From the NCBI GenBank assembly GCA_035759665.1, contig DASTUM010000079.1, positions 1 to 16,040 of the forward strand: DNA of 16,040 nucleotides, written 5' to 3'. The position numbers were made by a program, and so were the translations under genes. A model generated the notes under the pieces. It did no database searches and was not told the origin of the DNA. It saw nothing but the letters and a program-made list of their open reading frames with translations. Of this stretch, positions 1 to 6,436 are shown piece by piece; position 1 is the stretch's first letter, and every line of letters starts with the position of its first letter. This DNA is from Micavibrio_A sp035759665 (GTDB lineage: Bacteria > Pseudomonadota > Alphaproteobacteria > Micavibrionales > Micavibrionaceae).

Positions 1-50
1 TCTGACTACGGATCAGAAGGTTAGGAGTTCGAATCTCTTCGGGCGCGCCA
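1..50 (+). tRNA. tRNA-Arg (ACG), 3' part; 5' part lies outside the window
   Basis: The window opens at about tRNA position 27. A 5-bp anticodon stem (TCTGA/TCAGA) closes the 7-nt loop CTACGGA, whose anticodon is ACG (positions 8-10), which reads arginine CGN codons after deamination to inosine. A 5-nt variable loop follows, then a T arm (AGGAG, loop TTCGAAT, CTCTT, with one G-T pair), the 3' acceptor strand CGGGCGC, discriminator G and an encoded CCA. The D arm and 5' acceptor strand are missing because of the window edge, not because the gene is broken. A short T run follows at 52-56. The next gene runs convergently and ends 43 bases away. The 43-base gap shows no clear hairpin. Confidence 0.93.
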
Positions 51-93
51 TTTTTCAATGACTTAGCAGGTGTTCTTAAAGTTGTGGTTGGGC

Positions 94-2943
94 CTAGCGT
101 ACGATGCAGGCGCCGTCGTTTACGGCGGCGAGGCAGCCTGAAGCTTCGGTATGGCCGCTGTTTGCGCCATTTGACGCCTTCGGTGACGAATGAATCTCGG
201 AAACCAGAACGCTTTTCGATGTGGCCGTATCGATCACGGACTGAGGAATCTCGGCCTGTGGTTGGGGCGGAGGCGACTGGATAGTGAGGGTTCCGCCCAG
301 ATATTTAATATCGTAACCCTGCTGCCCGGAATAAAAATCGCCGGAAATGGTGATCGCGTAGCTGCCCGGAGCCTTGGCGCCCTGTGCCGCGCCGCCATAG
401 GCCAGCGTACCTGTGCCGCTAAGATCGGAAGCGTCGTCGCCGTTCTCGAAACCTGAATAAGAAGCCGATCCGCCGCTCCACGGCGTGCCGGTATAGGCGA
501 CGGTGACGTTGTCGGCCGAGATCGTGAGGGGGTTAAGGAAACTGGCCAGAAGCGGGTAGGTATCGCCTTCATAGATGCGCCATGCGGTACCGGTGCCGCC
601 GGAGTTGCGGATGCTCCAGCCCGAAAAATTCGCCATCTGTTTCATCTGCGCCGTTGTCAGGCCGGTTCCACCGGCGCTCGTAGCCCGTCCGCTCGTTTGG
701 GTGTTCCAGTAGCTATTGGTAACTGTACCGGTATTCGCTCCGACCAAACCGCCGACATTTGAGGTTCCGGATACGGAACCTGTCGCGTAGCTTTTGGTGA
801 GTGTAGCGCCATTCGTTCCGACCAGACCGCCGACATTCGTGGTTCCGGATACGGAACCTGTCGCGTAGCTGTCGGTGATTGTGGCGCTGTTGCCGTTTAT
901 ACCGGACAGCCCGCCGGTAAATTGTCCCAAGCCTGTTACCGTGCCCGTTGAATAGCTATTTCTTAGAATAGCCGAATTCCAGTTTCCTCCCGCCAGGCCG
1001 CCGACATAGTGCCCCGAACTATTGACGGTTGCGGTCGAATAGTTCGAGTAAAAATTGCTGGAAGTATTGTTTGAGCCCGTGATCCCGCCCACGCGCGAAG
1101 CGCCCGATACGCTACCCGTGCTATAGCTCTGGTAGATAGTCGTATATTCATTATATCCGAACAATGCGCCGATATAATCTTTTCCTGTGACGCTGACGTC
1201 GAGAAGCCCGACATTGCGGACAAGCGCTCCGTTCGCTGCGCCGAACAATCCAATGTAGTCCGTTGCGGGACGATTGATGGTCAAATCCGTGATCGTATGT
1301 CCGAGGCCATCGAATTTGCCTGTGAATTTTGTCGCGTTGGTTCCGACCGGCGAAAATCCCGCGCCTGCGTTCCATGCGGCGGAGCCTGAAGCGTCGATGT
1401 CTTTGCCGAGGGCATAAGCACCCGCGAGGTTAGTGTTCATGGCCTGGAGTTGCGTGACGTTGTTGACGAGCATCCAGGCGTTGTTGGTGCCAGTGATATT
1501 CCCGCTATAGTCCGTGGGCGCAGTGTAAGCAGTAGGGTTGTAATAAAGGTCGGCCTGTCCGCCGCCGGAGAGGGCGATCGCACCAGATGCGCCGAAAGTG
1601 ACGGTACCCGTTCCGGAACCTTCCTTGTCGGCGCGAAGGAGAAGGCTGCCGCCGGTGGTGTTGGTGATGGCCTGGTTGACTTCGATATTCCGGTGCGCAC
1701 GCAGGGTGAGGGTGTTTGCGCCCGTCCACGAAAGCGCGCTGTCCACGAAGATATCGCCTGCGTCGCTGCCTGCTGTCGCGGTTTCGATGGTTATGTTGTT
1801 CGAGGCCAGTTGCGCGGCCAGCGTGGCCGTTGTGATATTCCCGCCGCTATCCGCGATGGTAAAGTCGGTTGGGTCGATCAGCCATGTGCCGCCTCCCGTG
1901 TTGATCAGGGCGCTGTCCGCAATATCCACCGTTCCGGCAGCGGACGTTTCTATGAAGCCACCATCGCCGCCGCCTGCGAAAATCGATCCTGCCACATAGG
2001 TTCTGTCTTGCGCGTAGAGTTCAACGCTTCCGCCTTCTGCGCTGGAAGCGTCCAGAATGGCTTGCTGCGTCACGTTGATGTTGCCGCCGTTGACGATAAT
2101 TTGGCCGTCGTCTGCAACGTGAACCGAAGACACATCCACGAGCCCGTCGAGATTGACAAGGCTGTTGATCGCTTGCCCCGCCGCCTGCGCCGTCATCAGG
2201 ACGGTACCGCCTTCGGCCCGTATCTCGCCGGTGTTCTCGATCAGCGCTTCGCTGGTGGAGCCGTCCACGGCAATTTCGACAAGGCCGTCGCCGTAAAGAT
2301 CAAGCGTGGCTTTATCGCCCGAAGCCAGGGATACCTTACCCAGTTTTGCCTGAATAACGCCGCGGTTGACCACTGTGGGCGCGACGAAGGCGGCAATGCC
2401 GGCCTGGGCCACGGTGATGGTGCCTTCATTGATAATGGCGCCGCCTGTATCGATGTCGGTGATGTCAAGGGTGGGGGAGCCTGCCATGAAGGCCTGGTCG
2501 TTGATCTTGCCGGTGCTTGCGATGATTCCACCGACGTCGATGACGCTGTCCTGCCCGAAGATTACGCCGTTGGGATCCAGCACGATGACCTGACCGTTTG
2601 CGATCAGGCTTCCCAGGATCATGGTAGGATCGATGCCGCCGCCGGTGATGCGGTTGACGGCGAGCGATCCCGATCCCGGCTGATGGAACTGCGTGGTGGC
2701 ACCAGCGCCGATGTTAAAGCTGTTCCATTCAATGATGGCGCGATCGGTCGTTTGATGGATATCGAGCCTGTTGTCTCCGTAATTCAGAGAGGCCGATCCG
2801 CCCGTCACGCTCCCGCCGGAAGGCAAGGCCCCGTCATCCAGTGCGTTCGCGGAATAGAACGGGAGCGCAGAGACGCTGAGCGTCAACGCGCCAATGGCTA
2901 TACTTCGTTTAAAAGCATTGCCTATCTTGTGCACCCGTTTCAT
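94..2943 (-). CDS. Filamentous-haemagglutinin-like TPS-domain adhesin with GLUG repeats and MBG-like domain
   Basis: Predicted secreted surface adhesin of 949 residues. Residues 1-34 are a signal peptide: basic MKRVHK start, hydrophobic core, cleavage near SANA. Residues about 45-160 are a haemagglutination-activity (TPS) domain with AVNRITGG (95-102) and DPNGVIFG (123-130), close to the family's NRI and NPNGI motifs. This domain normally guides export through a TpsB/FhaC outer-membrane pore. Repetitive beta-helix-like sequence follows. GLUG-type repeats (SYSTGSVSG..VGGL(V/A)G) lie at about 560-750 and an MBG-like domain (starting LTISADNVTVAYTG) at about 805-885. The tail has two cysteines, six codons and ten residues apart, and no visible membrane anchor. 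The frame stays open to an ATG at 3093, but the 2943 ATG gives the signal peptide and lies downstream of a good promoter, so I use it. No TpsB gene is in the window. The adhesin role is inferred from domain families. Confidence 0.85.
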   Translation of the reverse strand: MKRVHKIGNAFKRSIAIGALTLSVSALPFYSANALDDGALPSGGSVTGGSASLNYGDNRLDIHQTTDRAIIEWNSFNIGAGATTQFHQPGSGSLAVNRITGGGIDPTMILGSLIANGQVIVLDPNGVIFGQDSVIDVGGIIASTGKINDQAFMAGSPTLDITDIDTGGAIINEGTITVAQAGIAAFVAPTVVNRGVIQAKLGKVSLASGDKATLDLYGDGLVEIAVDGSTSEALIENTGEIRAEGGTVLMTAQAAGQAINSLVNLDGLVDVSSVHVADDGQIIVNGGNINVTQQAILDASSAEGGSVELYAQDRTYVAGSIFAGGGDGGFIETSAAGTVDIADSALINTGGGTWLIDPTDFTIADSGGNITTATLAAQLASNNITIETATAGSDAGDIFVDSALSWTGANTLTLRAHRNIEVNQAITNTTGGSLLLRADKEGSGTGTVTFGASGAIALSGGGQADLYYNPTAYTAPTDYSGNITGTNNAWMLVNNVTQLQAMNTNLAGAYALGKDIDASGSAAWNAGAGFSPVGTNATKFTGKFDGLGHTITDLTINRPATDYIGLFGAANGALVRNVGLLDVSVTGKDYIGALFGYNEYTTIYQSYSTGSVSGASRVGGITGSNNTSSNFYSNYSTATVNSSGHYVGGLAGGNWNSAILRNSYSTGTVTGLGQFTGGLSGINGNSATITDSYATGSVSGTTNVGGLVGTNGATLTKSYATGSVSGTSNVGGLVGANTGTVTNSYWNTQTSGRATSAGGTGLTTAQMKQMANFSGWSIRNSGGTGTAWRIYEGDTYPLLASFLNPLTISADNVTVAYTGTPWSGGSASYSGFENGDDASDLSGTGTLAYGGAAQGAKAPGSYAITISGDFYSGQQGYDIKYLGGTLTIQSPPPQPQAEIPQSVIDTATSKSVLVSEIHSSPKASNGANSGHTEASGCLAAVNDGACIVR
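740..895 (-). repeat. Two tandem 78-bp GLUG repeat units with an identical 18-nt inverted repeat in each
   Basis: Units at 740-817 and 818-895 each encode 26 residues of the adhesin's GLUG region. They share a 30-nt identical core (763-792 and 841-870). Each core starts with an inverted repeat: GGTTCCG, loop GATA, CGGAACC (763-780 and 841-858). More diverged units flank them. Identical cores at a whole-codon spacing make in-frame gain or loss of units possible by recombination or slippage. Confidence 0.7.
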
Positions 2944-3007
2944 GGATTTTGGCCATACCTTTCGTGATAAAGCCTTTTGAGTCCCCAAGAATACTTTACA
3001 ATATTTT

Positions 3008-3035
3008 ATAATACTTTTGGTTAACCCATAGTAAA
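3008..3035 (-). promoter_or_regulatory. Predicted sigma-70-type promoter of the adhesin gene
   Basis: Read on the minus strand: -35 TTTACT (3035-3030), a 16-bp spacer, and -10 TATTAT (3013-3008), matching the consensus at 4/6 and 5/6. Transcription would start near 3001, giving a leader of about 58 nt to the ATG at 2943. This is the main reason for rejecting the upstream in-frame ATG at 3093. A palindrome GGTTAACC (3019-3026) sits in the spacer. Confidence 0.45.
3020..3035 (-). promoter_or_regulatory. CtrA-like box overlapping the adhesin promoter -35
   Basis: On the minus strand this reads TTTA, seven bases, TTAAC. It matches 8 of 9 fixed positions of the alphaproteobacterial CtrA consensus TTAA-N7-TTAAC. 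It covers the -35 element and most of the spacer of the predicted adhesin promoter. A bound response regulator there could activate or occlude that promoter. CtrA itself is not shown to exist in this organism. Confidence 0.35.
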
Positions 3036-3108
3036 AAGTGACAAAATCTCTGGATGTTTTTAGCTGGAGTCCGCCAACGCAGGATGCGGGCACCGTAGGA
3101 TACGTTCC

Positions 3109-3124
3109 GTTATCTTTCCCTTAA
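3109..3124 (-). promoter_or_regulatory. Second CtrA-like box in the divergent region
   Basis: On the minus strand this reads TTAA, seven bases, ATAAC: again 8 of 9 consensus positions. It lies midway between the two divergent start codons, about 75 bp upstream of the adhesin -35 and about 140 bp upstream of the pilus ATPase start. Single near-matches are expected by chance in AT-rich DNA. Two in one divergent promoter region are more suggestive. Confidence 0.3.
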
Positions 3125-3265
3125 ATTTTATGTCGGGAGTTCAGGGGCTTATATCGGAGCGTAATCGCCCGTTTTGTTTTCCTTTTGTTAACCAATTCTG
3201 TGTAAAACTTTAGGGTGACCTAATAACACTGCCTACATCTCCCACTCACGCACGACCGGAAATCC

Positions 3266-5179
3266 ATGGTTATGAAAAAGAATAGAGACGCGGAACTGGA
3301 TATCAGCACCATCGACATCAGCGGCATGTCTTTCGAGACGCAGAAGCCGATTCTCGATGCGAAAACGGGAGAGGCTTACGATTACGGCAGTCAAAACGAG
3401 GAAAGCGAATTTACCGCGGAAAGGCACGGGGGCAGCAAGGACATTGCCGTCTTGCACCGTCAGGGTATTCAAAAAACCCGCTCGGATGAGGACGGCGGCA
3501 AAGGCCGTATCGGCGATCGTCTCGTTTCGATGGGCATCATCACGGCGGCTCAGCTGAATGTCGCCCTTCAGGAAAAGAAAATTTCCGGCAAGATGTTGGG
3601 CGAAGTGCTGGTCGATCTTGGTTTTATCACCGAAGAGGCTCTGACCGCCTTTCTTGCTGAAACATCGGGCTTTGAGGTGTTCAATCCGAAGGTCACCGTA
3701 ATTGATGGCGCCGCGCTGGCTATGATCGAAAAGAAAGTCGCGGTCAAACATCAAATCCTGCCTGTCTCCGTAGAAGGCTCGGTCGCGCAGATCGCCATGT
3801 CCGATCCGTACGACGTGGTCGCTATGGATACACTGCGCCGCTATCTGCCCAAGGGCGTTACGGTCAAACCGCTGGTGACGACAGCGAGCATTCTCTCGGA
3901 CGCTATCGATGCCGCCTATGGTTACGCCTCCAAGGTCAACGACATTCTGAAAGAACTGGAAAACAAGGACGGCAAGGAACTCGAAGTCGCAGGCTTGTCG
4001 GAAGAAGAGGCTTTCACGCACCCGATCGTGCGCCTTGTAAACGCCCTGATTTCCGAGGCCGTAAAAATCCACGCCTCCGACCTTCACTTCGAACCGGAAG
4101 AAAACTTCGTGCGTCTGCGCTACCGCCTCGACGGCGATATGTTCACGGCGCAGATCCTTCACAAACAACACTGGAACGCAGTCAGCCAGCGCCTGAAAAT
4201 CATGGCGAATCTGAATATCGCCGACAAACTCGCGCCTCAGGACGGACGCATCAACATCGTCGTCGGCGGCAAGGAAATCGACTTCCGTGTGTCGTCGCTG
4301 CCTACCGTGCACGGTGAGAATATCGTCATGCGCGTTCTCGACAAGAGTTCGAGCATCAAACCGCTTAAATTTCTGGGCTTCTCCGAACACAACCTCAAGC
4401 GCATTCAGCGCGCGCAGGAACGCCCGGAAGGGATCATCATCGTCACCGGCCCGACAGGTTCGGGTAAGACGACCTCCCTTTACTCTATGCTCAACGAAAT
4501 CAACACGGTCGACATCAACATCCAGACTCTGGAAGACCCGGTCGAATATTCTCTGCCGATGATCCGCCAGACGCCGGTGAGAGAGGGCATCCTCGAATTC
4601 GCCGACGGTATCCGCGCCCTGCTGCGTCAAGACCCTGACGTGATTTTCATCGGGGAAATCCGCGATAAGACCACCGCGACGATGGCCCTCCAGGCCGCTA
4701 TGACCGGCCACCAGGTTTACACGACGCTCCATACCAACGACTCTTTCGGCGCGCTGCCGCGTCTTCTCGATCTCGGCATGGTGCCGGGTATGATTGCCGG
4801 AAACATCATCGGCATTTTTGCACAGCGCCTTGTCCGCGTTCTGTGTCCGCATTGCAAACAGGTGCATCAGCCGGATGAGGAAGAGTGCAAAATCCTCGGC
4901 ATCGAGTTTTCCTCGGCCCCGCAAATCTTCAAGGCAAAGACGGGCGGATGCGATCTCTGCGCGGGGCAGGGCTATAAAGGCCGCGTCGCCGTAGCGGAAA
5001 TCCTGCTGTTCGACGAGGAAATGGACGATATGGTCGCGCGCACCTGCACGAAGGCCGAGCTAAAAACCGTTGCCGTGGAAAAGGGCTTCAAATCCATGAA
5101 GGATGATGGCATCCTGAAGGTGCTTGAGGGAATCACCACCCTCGATGCCCTCTCTAAAGTCGTTGACATTCACAAATAA
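3266..5179 (+). CDS. GspE/PilB/MshE-family assembly ATPase (pilus extension motor)
   Basis: Cytoplasmic hexameric ATPase, 637 residues, expected to power fibre assembly through the platform protein encoded next. Residues 1-80 are a polar, probably disordered extension. Residues about 81-220 form an MshEN (T2SSE_N) domain beginning RIGDRLVSMG. The ATPase core has Walker A GPTGSGKTT (395-403), Asp box LEDPVEY (422-428), Walker B region RQDPDVIFIGEIRD (454-467; E464) and His box TGHQVYTTLHTND (480-492). A zinc-binding pair CPHC (527-530) and CDLC (562-565) marks it as an assembly-type rather than PilT-type ATPase. ATG 3266 has GGAA five bases upstream; a second in-frame ATG at 3272 is possible. 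First gene of the operon. From sequence alone PilB, GspE and MshE cannot be separated; the neighbours favour a pilus of the MSHA branch. Confidence 0.95.
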   Translation: MVMKKNRDAELDISTIDISGMSFETQKPILDAKTGEAYDYGSQNEESEFTAERHGGSKDIAVLHRQGIQKTRSDEDGGKGRIGDRLVSMGIITAAQLNVALQEKKISGKMLGEVLVDLGFITEEALTAFLAETSGFEVFNPKVTVIDGAALAMIEKKVAVKHQILPVSVEGSVAQIAMSDPYDVVAMDTLRRYLPKGVTVKPLVTTASILSDAIDAAYGYASKVNDILKELENKDGKELEVAGLSEEEAFTHPIVRLVNALISEAVKIHASDLHFEPEENFVRLRYRLDGDMFTAQILHKQHWNAVSQRLKIMANLNIADKLAPQDGRINIVVGGKEIDFRVSSLPTVHGENIVMRVLDKSSSIKPLKFLGFSEHNLKRIQRAQERPEGIIIVTGPTGSGKTTSLYSMLNEINTVDINIQTLEDPVEYSLPMIRQTPVREGILEFADGIRALLRQDPDVIFIGEIRDKTTATMALQAAMTGHQVYTTLHTNDSFGALPRLLDLGMVPGMIAGNIIGIFAQRLVRVLCPHCKQVHQPDEEECKILGIEFSSAPQIFKAKTGGCDLCAGQGYKGRVAVAEILLFDEEMDDMVARTCTKAELKTVAVEKGFKSMKDDGILKVLEGITTLDALSKVVDIHK

Positions 5180-5194
5180 TCGCCCTGAAAATAT

Positions 5195-5226
5195 ATGGAA
5201 AAATACAAGTATGGAAAAATACAAGT
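5195..5226 (+). repeat. Perfect 16-bp tandem duplication across the platform-protein start codon
   Basis: ATGGAAAAATACAAGT occurs at 5195-5210 and again, directly abutting, at 5211-5226; two further bases (AT) also match, so the duplicated register extends to 18 bp. Because 16 is not a multiple of three, the first ATG is out of frame with the second. It opens an 11-codon ORF ending at TAG 5228-5230, overlapping the first codons of the real gene. Neither ATG has a strong ribosome-binding site; the second has GGAA in copy 1, ten bases upstream. Confidence 0.95.
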
Positions 5227-6419
5227 ATAGAGCGCTTAACGCCAAGGGCCGTCCTATTAAGGGTGTTCTCGGGGCTGTTAATGAAAACGACTTGTTCAAC
5301 CAATTGCAGACTGCCAACCTCGAATTGGTCAGCTGTACACTCCTGTCCAAGAAGAAAAGCAAATCGCGCCTTTTGACCCGCGTTAAAATCCGCGACCTGA
5401 TTTCCTTGTTCCTGCATCTCGATCAGATGGACGGGGCGGGGGTTCCGCTGCTCGATTCCCTGGCTGATATCCGCGACACGACCGAAAATACGGCGCTGCG
5501 CGACGCCATGTCCGAAATTCACCGCGACGTGATGGAGGGCAGCCAGCTCTCTGAAGCCATGGCGAAGCATCCGCGCATATTCCACAATCTTTATGTCTCC
5601 CTCGTCGCATCGGGCGAGGAGACGGGTAAGATGAGCGCGTCCTACCGCCAGTTGATCAAATACCTCAAATGGGTGGACGGGATGCAGGCGCGCATCCGCA
5701 AGGCGACGCGCTATCCGATGATTCTCCTGGTCGTCGTCCTTCTGGCCGTCACGATCATGATGGGCTACGTCGTGCCGCAGATCGTCGAATTTATCCGCAA
5801 CATGGAATTCGATCTTCCGTTCGCGACGACGTCGCTCATCGCCACGTCCGATTTCGTGCAGGCATACTGGTATCTCATTTTGCTGGTTCCGGTGGGAGTT
5901 ATCGCTACGGTTCTTGCCCTGCGCAAGTCTTCCGAAGGCATCGCCTACCAGATCGACCGTTTCCTTATCGAGGCGCCAATCATGGGGCCGCTGATTCGGA
6001 AAATCAACATTGCACGTTTCTGTCAGACATTCGGCGCCCTGTACGCCGCGGGTCTTCCCATTCTCGAGGCAATCAAATCCGCCACAAACACCGTCAACAA
6101 CCGCGCCCTTCTTGAGGCGTTGGATAGCATCCAGAGCCTGATCAAGTCGGGCAGCCCCTTGTCCGAGGCCTTTAACGGGAGCGGGGAATTCCCGAGCATG
6201 GTCGTGCGGATGCTGAAAGTCGGGGAAGATTCCGGTAATCTGACCGCAGTCCTTGAGCAGGTGGCTGAGTTTTATACCACGGACGTGGACGAAGAAGTTC
6301 AGAAACTGATTGCAATGATTGAGCCTTCACTTACCATGGTTCTTGGTGGTATGATTCTCTGGATCGCGGTCGGTGTCTTCGGCCCGATTTACAATAGTTT
6401 CGAAGATATGCAATTCTAG
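5211..6419 (+). CDS. GspF/PilC/MshG-family inner-membrane platform protein
   Basis: Polytopic inner-membrane protein, 402 residues (the family is usually about 400), that couples the ATPase to pilin assembly. It begins MEKYKYRALNAKGRPIKGVL, the usual PilC/GspF N-terminus, so ATG 5211 is chosen over in-frame ATGs at 5124 and 5145 that lie inside the upstream gene. Two T2SF domains are visible: about 64-187, with the family's GxPLLDSL and GEETGK motifs, and about 266-388, with GLPILEAI and GEDSGNL. Likely membrane helices are at 168-188, 218-236 and 373-393. It starts 31 bases after the ATPase stop. The odd feature is the tandem duplication over its start codon, which adds an out-of-frame ATG 16 bases upstream. 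Confidence 0.94.
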   Translation: MEKYKYRALNAKGRPIKGVLGAVNENDLFNQLQTANLELVSCTLLSKKKSKSRLLTRVKIRDLISLFLHLDQMDGAGVPLLDSLADIRDTTENTALRDAMSEIHRDVMEGSQLSEAMAKHPRIFHNLYVSLVASGEETGKMSASYRQLIKYLKWVDGMQARIRKATRYPMILLVVVLLAVTIMMGYVVPQIVEFIRNMEFDLPFATTSLIATSDFVQAYWYLILLVPVGVIATVLALRKSSEGIAYQIDRFLIEAPIMGPLIRKINIARFCQTFGALYAAGLPILEAIKSATNTVNNRALLEALDSIQSLIKSGSPLSEAFNGSGEFPSMVVRMLKVGEDSGNLTAVLEQVAEFYTTDVDEEVQKLIAMIEPSLTMVLGGMILWIAVGVFGPIYNSFEDMQF

Positions 6420-6436
6420 ACCTAGGCGTTCCGTCC

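Larger units (their letters stand above)
2944..3265. promoter_or_regulatory. Divergent intergenic region between adhesin and pilus operon
   Basis: This 322-base stretch separates the minus-strand adhesin start from the plus-strand ATPase start and is more AT-rich than the flanking genes. It holds a convincing minus-strand promoter (3008-3035), two CtrA-like boxes (3020-3035, 3109-3124), and a repeated TTTTG(G)TTAACC-like word near 3015-3026 and 3183-3193. It must also hold the operon's main promoter. The best plus-strand candidate is TTGTTA at 3185-3190, but no good -10 lies at the right distance, so I do not call it. I see no riboswitch-like structure and no small gene. Confidence 0.6.

Noticed and set aside
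42..49. Palindrome GGCGCGCC as a regulatory site
   Set aside because: It is part of the tRNA acceptor strand and CCA end.
1450..2967. 505-codon plus-strand open frame opposite the adhesin gene
   Set aside because: It is the antisense of a repetitive coding region. Its translation has no domain or signal, and the minus-strand frame has clear TPS motifs and a signal peptide.
2944..3093. N-terminal extension of the adhesin to the ATG at 3093
   Set aside because: It would put a polar stretch before the signal peptide, and the predicted promoter lies inside it.
3181..3227. Plus-strand promoter for the pilus operon (TTGTTA with CTTTAG, TTTAGG or TAATAA)
   Set aside because: No -10 word with a fair match lies 16-18 bases from the -35 word, so the site is not supportable.
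3233..4924. 563-codon minus-strand open frame opposite the assembly ATPase
   Set aside because: It is a shadow of the ATPase gene, whose Walker, Asp, His and zinc motifs are all in the plus-strand frame.
5124..5210. Upstream in-frame starts for the platform protein
   Set aside because: They lie inside the ATPase gene, and the conserved family N-terminus begins at ATG 5211.
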